Below are positions 1 through 11,400 of a DNA stretch of 64,000 nt, one piece after another; positions within the stretch are counted from its first letter, which is position 1; the number at the start of each line of letters is the position of its first letter. Source of the stretch: Edaphochlamys debaryana (Eukaryota > Chlorophyta > Chlorophyceae > Chlamydomonadales); the NCBI GenBank assembly GCA_016858145.1, contig JAEHOE010000001.1, forward strand, positions 310,001-374,000, in the 5' to 3' direction. Under the pieces are notes generated by a model. It was not told the origin of the DNA. It did no database searches and saw only the letters and a list, made by a program, of their open reading frames with translations. The position numbers and the translations under genes were made by a program.

Positions 1-3000
1 GCCTGGGCCTGGTGCGTGGAGCCGGGCCCACGCGGGCCCACCGGGGCCCCGGCCGGGCCCAGGCCCGGGCCCGGGCCCAGGCCGCCGGCCGGGGCCTGGT
101 ATGCGAGCGTTACGCGGCCCTGGTGAACTGTGGGCGGGGGGCCCCAGGGTTCGTCGTCTTGGGGTGGGCCGGGGTGGGGCCCGGGCCCGGGAGGGGCCTC
201 GCGCGGGGCGACGGACATGAGGGCTGGGCCCCGCGGGCGGTGGGGGCGCACGTGGACGATCTCCCATGCAAACATGGGCTGAAGCACGGTGCAGCTTGGG
301 GGGGGAGCAAGGGAGAACGAGGGGGAAGGAGCGGGGCGGGAGGGGGAAGGGAGGGTGGTCCACCTCAAGGAGAGGCTTGCCTTAGGGGAGGCCAGAGCTG
401 CAACCACTCCACAACTGCCCCCTTCTTGACGCCGAATGCCCCGCACACAGCACAGACCCCCCCCCCCACCCGTCGTTCCCCGGCAGCTGGAAGCACAGCT
501 GCAGCAGCAGGTCCACCGCCCACACGGCTGGCAGCCGGGCGCCTGGGGGAGACGGGGAAAGGGGAGGGGGCGTTGGATGGGGTAAGCATTAACTTTGGGG
601 AGCACGAGTGTGTGCGCAGCGCCTCAAACAATCTCTCTCTTCAACACTCCAAGCTAGATCTGTCGACTCCAGTTTCGGTCAACCAACCCTGGCATCTGCA
701 TCCGCGTGAGCTCCCTCCACCCCCCACCCCCGACCCACCTGTGGAGGGCACCTCGAGGGCGGGCTCGAGCTCGGGCAGGGGCACGAAGGGCACCGGGCGG
801 CCGCACGCGCCCCCGGCCGCCTCCACAACCACCCCCGACCCCACCCCCCCGGCCTCGCCGTACCCCTCCGAGCCCCCCGTCTCTGAACCCCGCCTGGAGC
901 CCGGAGCACTTCCCGGCGGGGAGCCGGGGAGGGAGCTCGGAGGCGAGAGGCCGGGGCGAGGGGTGGTTGGGGGCTCGCTGGCGGGAGATGGGGGCGCCTC
1001 GTCGCCTACGGTGGGGAATGGGGCCGTAGCGTCGGGGGTGGTTGGGACGGGTGTGGCAGTGCCGTCGGCGGTTGGCGTGCCGAGGGCCGCGGCGGCGGCG
1101 TTGGTGGCGCTTTCGGCGGTTGGGGCGGTTGTTGTTGCGGTTGTTGGGCCGTTGGCGGTTAGCATGAAGGACGGCGGGAGCACGGCCTGGCTGGAGTCCC
1201 CGGCGCCTGTGGTCCGGGAGGGAGAGGAAAGGTGTGGGAAAGGACGGAAGTAGGCTACATAGACAGCGCAGGGCAGATCAGTCGATGCCACCAGTACGTT
1301 CAATGGCCCCAGCGCCGTCATCTCAAACCTACAAACCCCAAATAGCATCCCACCTGAAGGCCCCAGCGGTGGTGGCACGTAGGAGGGCCGCATGGGTGCA
1401 GCGGCGCGGTTGCCCTCCCAAGGGGTCCCTGGCGGTCGGAAGCACACACCCTGCCCCGGCACCACCGCACCCCCCCCAGGGGGGCCGCCCCCGCCCCCGC
1501 GGGCGGAGCCCTCGCCGGCGGCAGGCGGCTGGCCATGACCGTCGCGGTGGCCGTTTGGTTGGTCGTTGGCGGTTGATGCGGCGTTGGCGGCGGCCCGGCG
1601 GCGCACGGCGCGCTGGAAGTTTCGGTTGTTCTCAACCGCCACGCCCAGGGCTGCCCGGACCAGGTCCTCCTCGGCCCTGAGGGGGCAAAGAGGGGTCACG
1701 AAGGGGCCGGGCCACGTGGGAATGGGAGGAGGAGGACAGGGTGGGGGCCAGGAGGCCACCCCTTTCATTCTGCAAAGGGGCAGCGCAGCTCAGGACAGGC
1801 CCCTCCTAATGAGTGGCCCCCCCTCCCCCGACCCACGCCAGCAGCTCCGCGGCGTGCTGCTCCTCCTTGGGGCTGCCCACCAGCAGCCAGTGCTCGGCGC
1901 CTGGGGTGGGTGGGGGTGGGGGGATGACGCCGGGTTGAGGTGTGGGACCGGGTGCAAGGGCAAGGGTCGCCGTCTTAGCACCCAGCACCGCCCCAAGCGA
2001 CTGCCTCAGGCGGTCCGCCCCCACGCACCCATGGCGCGCGCCCTGCCGCCGCTCTGCACGAAGGGCGTCACGTGGGTGGGCAGGTCCAGGGCGGCCACCA
2101 GCATGCAGTGCCTGGGGGGGGGGGGGGAGGGGGGAGGGGGACAGGGGTGGGCAACGCCTCGAAGGGGGCGAGGCCTCCATCCACGAGGTCCACTGATACA
2201 TTCGCTGGCATAAGGGCTGATCATATCAGTGGTTGCGCGTCGGGAAGGTGCACGCAGGTGGGCCGCTCGGTGGGTCTGTGGTGGGTATGTGGTCGCACCT
2301 GAAGTCCAGCCCCTCCGCCCCCACGCTGGTGGACACGAGAAGGTTGAGGCGGCCAGCGGCGAAGCCCCGGCGGATGTCGTTTTGGCGCTGGGGCGGGGAA
2401 GGGGTGGGGAGGGAAAGGGGGCCGCGAGGGTGCAGGAATGAAGGATGGGGTGAGGGGATGCCGGGTTGAGGGAGGGCGCGGTGACTGGTGAGGCTAGGCT
2501 CGAGCCTCACCCGTGCAAGCCGCTACCCGCCCAGCCTTTGGGCTTCCCAGACCATCCCTGCCCCCACCTGCATCCACGCTCACCCGGTGCCCCGAACTCC
2601 TGCCGGACGTCCGCTTGGACGGCGCCCCGCCCCCCGACACGCCCACAAACACGCCCGGCCGCAGCAGGCCCCGCAGCGCCGGCAGCGAGCGGATGAGGCG
2701 GTACAGCACCTCGCACGTGGTCTGCGGTACGCGTACGGCACGTGCCACGCAGTAAGGCAGAGGGACGAAGGAGGGGAGGGAGGGATCGGCAGGTTGAAGG
2801 CACCCGTGGGGTGCAGGAAGCAGGGGGCGTGCGTAACCCGTGCCGCGAGCGAAGGAGGGCAGGGGGCAATGTCCGGCAGGGCGCGTTGAGGCACCCACCC
2901 TGCGTTCGCAGAAGACGATGGCGGACCATGAGGACGTGCCAGCGGCAGGGGCGGCGGCGGCGGCGGCGGCGGCTGATGAGGGGCCGGGGCCGCCTGGCTC

Positions 3001-6000
3001 CGAGCGCGCATGGGCGGCAGCCGCATCTGCCCCAGGTCCCGCCGCCGCCGCCGTCTGCGTCGCTGCGGAAGCTGCAGCGGCAGCAGTAGCAGCGGCGGCG
3101 GCCGCCTCCGCGGCTCGCTCCGCTGCGTCCGCCGCGTGGTGCAGCTGCCGCAGCAGCCAGCACACGCGGTGGGAGACCAGCGGGAAGTCCAGGTGGGGGG
3201 GCAGCGGGGCGGAAGGGGCGGAGAGCGCGGAGGGGGCGTTGGGGGCCGCTACCGCCGGCTCTGGCTCCACGCCCAGCACCTGCAGGGAAGGGGGGGGGCA
3301 TGAACTAGATCGAGGAAGCGGCAGGTGCGTTGGGGCATGTTCGTAGTGGAGGCAGGCATGGCCCTGCCGCAGTGGGTCCGTGCCCCGCCCGACAGGGCAC
3401 GCGCACGTGCAGCCCGAGGCCCCACCTGTGCCTGCAGCAGGTGCGTGGGTATGGTGGCCATGAGGCGGTGCACCCAGGGCGCCAGCAGCGAGCGGCCCCG
3501 CGCCAGCATGCCGCCGCGGACCAGGAGCGCCTCGCCAAAGCCTGGGGGGAACGGGCGAGCGGGGGGTAAGAGGGAGAAGCGGCACGCGCACTCCAGCCCT
3601 GACCACCCTGACTCCCCCGCTGGACACATCTGGCGCCGGGATGCCGGCAATCAACTCCCCCCTACACACAACGCCGGCGGGATTGGCTCCAGCTCGAGGG
3701 CTTCCGGTCTTCAGCCGCGCCGACGTTTCGCGGCTCACACGAGCAGCCCTCCACACACCTCCCATCCTCCCCCGCCCCCTCCCCCGCCCCCTCCCCCGGC
3801 CCCTCCCCCTCCCCCCCCGCCCTGTACCCACCCATGGCGATTGCGACCTGCTCCTCCGGCGGCGGCGCCAGCACCCCCAGCAGCGCCTCCATGACCCCCG
3901 CCAGCACCGCCACGGCGCAGCGCTCGCCCAGGGACGGCGCGAAGGGCAGCCCGGGGGGCAGCGGGAAGGCGCCCAGCTGCTGCAGGAGCACACGGAACTC
4001 GGAGCTGGGGGGGTGAAAGGGGGGGACGGGGTGGTGGGGGTGGTGAGAGAGGATACGAGTCAGGGTAGGGACCGGAGCTGGAAGGAGGGTGGCAAACGAC
4101 AGGACGCTGCGAGGCATGCCGCAGATGCACGGTAAGCCCAGGCTGCCAACGGCCACCCCACCCACCCAACTCGTCTCCCACCACCCCTCCCCCCTTCCTT
4201 CCGCAGCCCTCCGCTCACACGAACTCTGCGCCCGTGTGAACCGCGGGCGCCGGCCCCAGGTCGATGGGCTCCAGCAGCGGCTCCGCCTCCTCCCGCGCCA
4301 GGTCCGCCAGGGCCGCGCCCTCGAGCGCCTCGGTGGAGGCGGAGGCGGCAAAGAGGTCGGCGGCGGCGAGGGCCAGCATGGGCCACAGACCCAGCTCGGA
4401 CATGCAGATGGAGAGGGCGGTGACCTGGGGTAGGATGAGGGGGGTAGGTGGGAGGGTGGGTGGGCCCGACGCGCACGTGCAATGGGAGGCTCGGGAAGCT
4501 TTGCAGGCCGTGCTTGCAGCCTGTCGTCCGGCTCGCTGGCCGCTTTCCTGGCCCTGAGCACAGCCCCCCCTCCCCCATCGACATCGACGAAGACGGGAGG
4601 AAAGCGGCGGCGAGCGAGCCCCATGCGATGAGCGCTTGCGCTGGGAGTCGCGGCAAGCTTGCACAGCCTTGCTCGCAGCCTTGCATTGACCTCGCTGGCC
4701 GCTTCCCCGGCCTTGCAAACAGCCATCCACGCCTCCTTACCCCGTCCACAATACACACACAGGCCTGGGTGCCTGAGAACCAGCTGGCGTTTCCCCCCCG
4801 CGCCCATGTTCTCTCGGCCTACACGAGCAGCCCTGCCCCCACCTGCTGTTTGAGCAGCCGCACGTCCTTGAGCGAGGTGTCCACACTGTAGCCCCCCCGG
4901 GCGGGGTCGGGGCGGATCTCGGGGGGGAGGGAGGGGTCTGCGCGGGAAGGGGGGGGGCACAAGGCGGCGTGGGGAGGCGGCGGCGCACGGGGCAGTGATA
5001 CGGGGCGTCAGTGCAGCCCAGGCGACGCGAAGGCTGTCCGGAGGACTCACAGCACGCACCCCCGCCCACCCACTTCACCCCATCCTCCACCCCCCAGACC
5101 CCCCCCCCGCACCCTCCAGCCCCAGATCCCCCCAGGCCGCCAGCCCCAGTGCGTGCAGGCGCTGCAGGCGGTCCCGCAGCCGCACCACCCGCTCCGCCCG
5201 CGACAGCAGGTCGGCGGCGGCGGCCAGGGCGGTGGACAGAGGAGCCAGGGCGGCGCGCTCGCGGTCCTGCGGGGGGGGGGGCGCAGGGGGGTGCAGTGGT
5301 GGTTGGCGGTAAGTGGGGTCGAGGTGTGTGGAGAGTGGAGAGTGGGCAAGCGCCCACCGCCACGGGCTGCCGAAGCCCCCATGCCATGCTCCTGCCCCAC
5401 CCCGCACCCCCCACCCCACCTGCCGCGCGTACTCCTGCGCCAGGGCCTCCTCGCTGGCGATGCCCCGCCGCCCCGCCGCCACCGGGCCCCCGCCGGGGCC
5501 GCGCGGGGGCAGCGGCACGGAGCGGGGTGGCGGGGGCGGGGGGAGGGGCACGTCGGTGCCCACCCACGTGATCTTGGCCTGGCGTGAGAGGGAGGGGGGA
5601 GCGAGGGGCGGAGAGCATGGGGGAGGCCGCCGGTGCGCTGCTGCCTGCCCGTTCCCACCTTTCCCCTCCCCTTCCCTACACTTCTCTACCCCTCCCGTAA
5701 AGAACCCTTTCGCCACCCCCCCTCGCCTTGGGCTTGTTCTCGTATGCCGCCAGGTAGGAGCGGTCGGTGGGGGTAATGACGCGGGCGCCGCACAGGGAGG
5801 ACTGTTTGGCGGGGGGGGGGGGGGCGGGGGAGAGGAGGGGCTGGGTTGAGTAGGCGCGGGCGGAGCGGACGCCTCAGGCCCCGACCCGACGGCCAAAAGC
5901 ATGCTCTCCCTCTGCCCACACCGCGCAGGTGCTGTAAGGTCTTCCCGTCATGCCTCGCCCGCGCACCGACCTGCCCCTTCGCCCGCCTGCCCCAACCACA

Positions 6001-7848
6001 ACGCACGGGTGTCCCTCCTCACCCCTCCCCAACACCCTTCCCCCCCCCTTCCCCCCCAGCCCCCCCCCCGCACCTGCAGCTTGAGGGGGCGCAGGGGCGA
6101 GGCGGTGAGCCCCAGGATGCGGGGCCGCACGCGGGGGGCGGCGCAGCGCCGCTCGGGCTCAGCCGCCGCCGGCCCCCGCCCCTCCCCCGCCGGCCCTTTC
6201 GCTCCCCCTGACGCTTCTGCTGCCCCCGCCGTCGTCGCCGCGGCAGCCGCTCCCTTGGCCTCCTCCCCATCACCAGCCTCTGCCTGCTGCCCCGGCACCT
6301 GCTGCCCCTGCTGCCCCGGCACCTGCTGCGCCTGCCCCGGCGGGGGCGGGGCCGGGGGCCCCCTGGGCGGCACCAGGGGCGCCCGCTGCATGAACTCCCG
6401 CGCCAGCACTGCGTAGGGGTGCATCTCCTGGCAGTGGTGCGCCTCGTCCACCACCAGCAGGGCGATGTCGGACACCTGAGGGGGAGGAGAGATGAGGGCG
6501 AGCGGACACAATGGAAGGTAGCGAAGGGAGGGAGAAAGGACTGGAGAGCAGGCACGGGAAGGCGGGGAAGGGGACATGCCTCCGATGAGCTCAACTGTGT
6601 ATCCACACCTAAGGCGGCACCACCCCGCGTCGCTTACCTTGACGTAGGCGTGAACCATAGCACAGAGCAGCACCGCCTGGGGAGGGGGGCCCGGGGGGCG
6701 GGGAGGCCAGGTCGGTGAAGTCAGCCGCATCTGGTGCCAGAACTCGGGACCCGCGCAGACAGCCGCACCAACCCGCCGATGCCCGAGCTGACTCCTGCCC
6801 TTCCCTGAACCCACCCTACCCCACCCCACCCCGACCCCGATGCCCCGAGATCCCTCCTTCCCTTCCCTCACACCACCCCCCAGCCCCCTCCCCCGCCGCA
6901 CCGGCGTGCACACCAGCACGTCGCAGGAAGCGATGAGGCGGCCCCAGTGCTCCGGCCCCCACGCCTCGTGCCGGCTGCTGCCCCCCAACCACCGCACGCG
7001 GAACAGCGGCGGCGGCTCCGCGTCGCCCCCGGCACTGGGGCCGGCAGGCGCTGCGGCTCCCACGCCCTGTGGGGTTGGGGCTGCAGTTGTCACCCCCGTA
7101 GCACCCGGTGCCGGGGCCGCGGCAGCGGCCGCCTCGGCCCCTGGGTGGGCGGCCGCATTGGAGGGGCCGGCGGGTCGCGGTTCGGGGGTGGGAGGCGCGG
7201 CGGGTGGGGGAGGGGCAGGGGCGGGCACGCTGGCGAGGACCTCTGCTTGCTGCGGGGGTCAAGGGGGAACGGGGGGATCAGAGGGGCAGAGGCGGCTCTG
7301 GCGCAGGCGATACGGAGTGCGCCCCTCGGTGGGTCGCCCTGGGCCGCAGCCCGCTGGCCTCGAGTCCCGCACCCCTCAGCGCCTTGGAGCCGCAGCGCCG
7401 CAAGCTCCGCAGCCGCGGGCGGTCCGCACACATGTACGGCAACGGGCCCCGCCTGCAGCCCAGCCTGGGGCCCCGACAGGCCTCCCCCGCGGCCGCACCT
7501 GGCGCACGAGCGGCACCGAGGGCGCCAGGAACACCGAGAACTGCTGGGCTGCGCGGGTGATCGGCAGCGCGGCCGCCAGTAGCTCCACAGCGATGCGCGT
7601 CTTACCGGCGCCTGCGGGGCCGCGGGAGGGCACCGGAGGGCATCGGCATTGACGGGGGCTCGAGCCTGCCACCTGCATCGCGAGGAGCGCCGCCCGCCCC
7701 TCCTCGCCCTTAGCGATGCACTCCAATGGCAATGAGGCAGCTCGCCTGTCTCCAGGTAAACGATGCTGTCCTGCAGAGCGCAGATCTCCAGCATCGCCCG
7801 CTGGTAGTCCCGCAGTGGTGGCAGAGTCACCGTTTTGGATGTTTTCAT
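1..7848 (-). CDS. Dicer-like / SF2 RNA helicase, 3' end beyond window
   Basis: The translation fits the helicase part of a Dicer-like protein, which unwinds or translocates on double-stranded RNA in small-RNA production. Exons read on the minus strand: 7746-7848, 7499-7611, 6902-7249, 6638-6676, 6074-6475, 5727-5801, 5420-5578, 5113-5266, 4843-4937, 4219-4424, 3832-4004, 3426-3541, 2899-3279, 2584-2721, 2299-2387, 2029-2111, 1837-1900, 739-1676, 470-542 and 1-294, giving about 1347 residues so far with consistent phases. Visible motifs: I ETGAGKT (residues 33-39, rebuilt across the first intron), II DEAHH (211-215), III LGLTASP (322-328), V STSVGAEGLDF (about 853) and VI QSGGRAR (883-889). 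The segment just before DEAH resembles Dicer helicases. An Ala/Ser/Pro-rich insert fills the 938-nt exon. The dimerisation, PAZ and RNase III domains expected of Dicer would lie outside the window, so a stand-alone RIG-I/Dicer-type helicase remains possible. Introns 1 and 6 use GC donors. Confidence 0.85.
3542..3831 (-). repeat. Dicer-like intron 11 carrying the dispersed intronic element
   Basis: On the transcript strand this intron contains GGGCTGCTCGTGTGAGCC (3745-3728), then GCGAAACGTCGGCGCGGC, then GAGCTGGAGCCAATC. These match blocks in mtnAK intron 10 at roughly 85% over about 41 bp by eye. Confidence 0.55.
4425..4842 (-). repeat. Dicer-like intron 9: dispersed element plus internal direct repeat
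   Basis: Ten nt inside this intron the transcript strand reads GGGCTGCTCGTGTAGGCC, then GAAACGCCAGCTGG and CTCAGGCACCCAGGCC, the third copy of the shared element. The same intron also holds an imperfect direct repeat about 65 bp long, spaced 160 bp (plus-strand 4499-4564 and 4659-4724). Both copies contain CTCGCTGGCCGCTT and end in a CACAGCC or AAACAGCC block. Confidence 0.6.
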
Positions 7849-8484
7849 CGTGCCCAGGACGCTCTGCGCCGGTCGGAGTGCAAACGGGTGCGAGCCCCTA
7901 TCGGCGGGCGCTCATTGTCGAGCTGCGCTCCTCAGCGACGTGCCCATTGCTATGCCTACCAATCCTATGATGAATGTCAAGCTGATCTGCAGGGGATTGC
8001 AGTGCGATGGGACTTGCCCTCGCCACGCGCAGCACGCCTGCATCGGCTGCATCGGGCCGATGGGGCCAGACAGGGTATTGAGCCGGACGGTGTATGAGCC
8101 GGGGTGCTGAGATATGAGCCGGCATTCTCATAGAAGGGGGGGGGCATTGAAGTGAGCTACGGGGAGCTCGGGGGCGGCCATGGGAGGGTGGAGAGGGTGA
8201 GGGGGGTGGAGGGGGCTGGAGGGGGGGAAGACAGCTCACGCAAGGCGACGGCCGCGGCCAGCGTAGAGAGCACACTAGAGAGAGTTCTGAAGGAGGGGTG
8301 TTCACTGCCGGCTGCGCGCTCGGCGGAAGAAACTCTTCCGACTGCACGACTTCGTTGCTTCATTTTCCGACTCGGGAAGCCTTCGGTTCTCGCCCTCACA
8401 AACACCGCATGCATTTTACATCACATAGTCAAACACACCTGGCGTATCATAACGTAGTTCGCGCGTAAAAGGAGAAATAACGGG
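7849..8484. promoter_or_regulatory. Divergent intergenic region, Dicer-like gene / lectin-like gene
   Basis: This 636-bp gap separates the start codons of two genes read in opposite directions, so it should hold both promoters and 5' UTRs. Short open frames here lack homology or splice logic. I see no clear TATA box. A run of GGGGGGG and a purine-rich GGGTGGAGAGGG stretch near 8140-8230 are the only conspicuous features. Confidence 0.5.
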
Positions 8485-11400
8485 ATGGCGCCAGCCCGGC
8501 AACCAGGCGCGCGAGAGCGCTGGACTCTAGCATTGATTATGACGACACTAGTGATAGCTCGGGCGTTGGCGTCGTCGCCGGCAGGGCAAGAAGGTGTGCG
8601 CATGGGGCTGGGAATGCCGCGACGTGTGGGCTTGCACGGTCCTTCGAGCCAGCCTGGGATAGTCACGTCCAGCGCCGGCGCAGCACGGCGTCGGAGCAAG
8701 AACCTGCGGAAGGGCGAGGGCTCGAGGCTGGCTTCTCCCCTGCTCCGGCTCACAGCCGGACGTCTGCGAGGTCGGGCTCCGCGGGCCGGCAACCCCTCGT
8801 CCGCAGCCCCTCAGTGCACCCAGCCTCGCCCTGCCCAGCCCCTCCCCACACGTGTTCGCCCCCCCAGGCAGCATGGGCCCCAACTGGGCTCGCGACCGCC
8901 CCGCGTTCGCCTCTTCGGTGGCCTCGGAGGTCGCCTGGTGCGGCGCACCCGCCTGCGGCCCGGGGCTCCTGGTGGACGGGGAGCTGGGGGCCAGCCACTT
9001 CCACTCCGAGTGGGACGACCTGCGGCCCTGGTGCGTGCGGACTGTGGAGGCGTGTGTATCAGTGTGTAGCAACGGGCGGGTGTGCTGGGGAAGCGTGTTT
9101 GCAGGTGACACGTAGGAGAGTCGGCTGCGGGCAGCAAGCCGGCGGGCCCCGGGCTTCCCCGGTCCGGAAGCTATGCAGAGGCCCCGCCTCCTGCCTCAAT
9201 ACCGTACCTAGACACGTCCCACCGGCCACCCAACCTGGTTCCACTCCCCTGACACCCCGCCCCAGGGTGGCCATCGACCTGGGCGTCAGCATACCCGTGA
9301 CACGAGTGGTCGTACACAACAGGTGAGGAGCGCCCGGGCGCTCCCGGCAGCTCCAGGCCCGCTCCCATGGCGCACTGTGAAGTGTGGACCCAGGCCCTCC
9401 CCTCCCGCGGCTCCCGGTCACCGCCACCCCGCCTGCGGCCCGGCACGCCCCCACACACCGCCCCTGCCCCTGCCCCCGCGCACGCAGGGCCGACAGCTGG
9501 GGCGAGCGGCTCGACCGTTCCGAGCTGCGCATCGGAGGAGCGCCCCTGGACCAGCCCGGCGCCGACCCCGCAGGCACGGGGCGTGGGGTCGTGGATGGGG
9601 TTGGGCACGGGGTTGAAGCCTGAGCCGCCCGCACGACCCAAGGCCACACGCCCACACGCCCACTGTCAATCGTGCACATCTGCGCTGGGCTGCACTGCCT
9701 TCTCTGCCCCGAAGGCCCACATCCATGACCCGCGCCCAACGCGTCTCGTGCCCCTGCGCCCGCAGCGAACCCGCTGGTGTGGAGGCAGGCCTCCGCCGCC
9801 CGCCGGGCCGAGGTCATCACCGTGGACCTGGACCCCCCCGTGGCGGGGCGCTGGGTGAGCCTGCAGAACCTCAACCCGCGGCCCGAGCCCGAGGGGTACT
9901 ACTTCCTGCACGTGGCCGAGGTACAGGTGTACGGCACAGGTGTGCTGGGTACGGGTGCAGCAGCGGCAGTACCGCGCACTGAGGATGGGCGAGGGACTTA
10001 TAGCCCCACGACATGGTGGCGGTTTAAGGGTGAGTTCCCCTGGGCTGCTGGACCCCAAACAACTGCTGTGCTGCTGTCCCTTGCAACCCGCTCCACCCCC
10101 AAGCCGACCTGGTGCCCGGGCGGCCCCTGTTCTCCTCCTCCCTGGCCGCCGACCCCGCCTGGTGCAACGCGCCCGCCTGCGCCACGGCCCTCGTCAGCGA
10201 CGGCGACCCAGCCACACACTTCCACTCGGCGGAGGGGGACACAGCGCCTTGGTGAGTTGGGCATGGAGCGAGGTTTGTGCATGAGGGAGACAAGTGCGCC
10301 CTGGGCCGGTGCCTGTGGACCGGGTGGCTGTACAGGCATTCCCCCGGTGAGCCCCGCCAAGCTCCCCGCTGCGCCCCCCGCTGAGCCTGCCGCCTTTGCT
10401 AATCCTGCTCCTCCCTCTCCCAGGCTGTCCGTGGACCTGGGCTCTGCGGTGCTGGTGACGGCCGTCATCATCGCCAACAGGTGACTGCTGCGCCCTAGAG
10501 GGTTCAGGTTGCGCTTCGACGCTTCCGCCTCTGGCAAGCATCACACCACGCCGCAATCAGTTTAAAAACATGCAAACTCCACTCAGCCCCCAAACCCACC
10601 AATCCCACTCTCCTGCCCAGGGCGGACGGATTCGGGGAGCGACTGGCGGACGCCCAGCTGCGCCTGGGCGCCTCGGCCGCCGCCTCGGCAGGCGGCCTGG
10701 CGGCCAACCCGGTGGTGTGGCGGCAGGCGGGGCCGGGGCGCACGGGGCAGGCCATGCGCGTGGACCTGGGGGCGGGGGTGGCGGGGCGCTGGCTGTCGCT
10801 GCAGAACGGCGCGGCGGGGGGAGCGCTGCACATCGCTGAGCTCCAGGTGTTTGGCACGCAAGGTGCGCGGGCGTACTGCGCCGGGCCGCAAAGTGGGCAT
10901 GCTGGGGCATGGCTGCACTGTGCTGTGCTGTGCTGTACGGCACTGCACTGTGCTGTGCTGCACTGTCCTGGCTGGGGCATGGCTGTGCTGTGCTGTGCTG
11001 AGGGGAAGTGCCCCATGTTGCTCGCCTCCGCAGTTGTCGAGGCACAGGATGAAACCGGCACTGCAGCATCCACCGACCCCGCTCAGCCAGCCGCCGACGC
11101 TGCGGCCGCGCAGCCCTCTGCGGACGCGACTGAAACCACCACCACCGGCGACGCCCGCATCGGCGCCTTAGTCACACCCGTCCCCACCCCGGCCGCCGAC
11201 TCCACCGCCGCTACTACCGCCACAGCCACCGTCCCGGACCCCGACGCCGCCTCAACCCCAGCCGCCGATCCCTCGAACACGCCTGCGGCCTGTCCGCCCA
11301 GGGACGGCTACGTTACCCACACCGACCTGGCGTGGGCGGACGCGGCTGGGGCCACACCGGTGGGTTGTGTGCGGCTGGGCGGTGCCGTGGAGGCGGAGGC

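Noticed and set aside
12..1253. 413-codon plus-strand open frame
   Set aside because: It is the antisense shadow of Dicer-like exons; splice signals and helicase homology lie on the minus strand, and the plus translation is only low-complexity.
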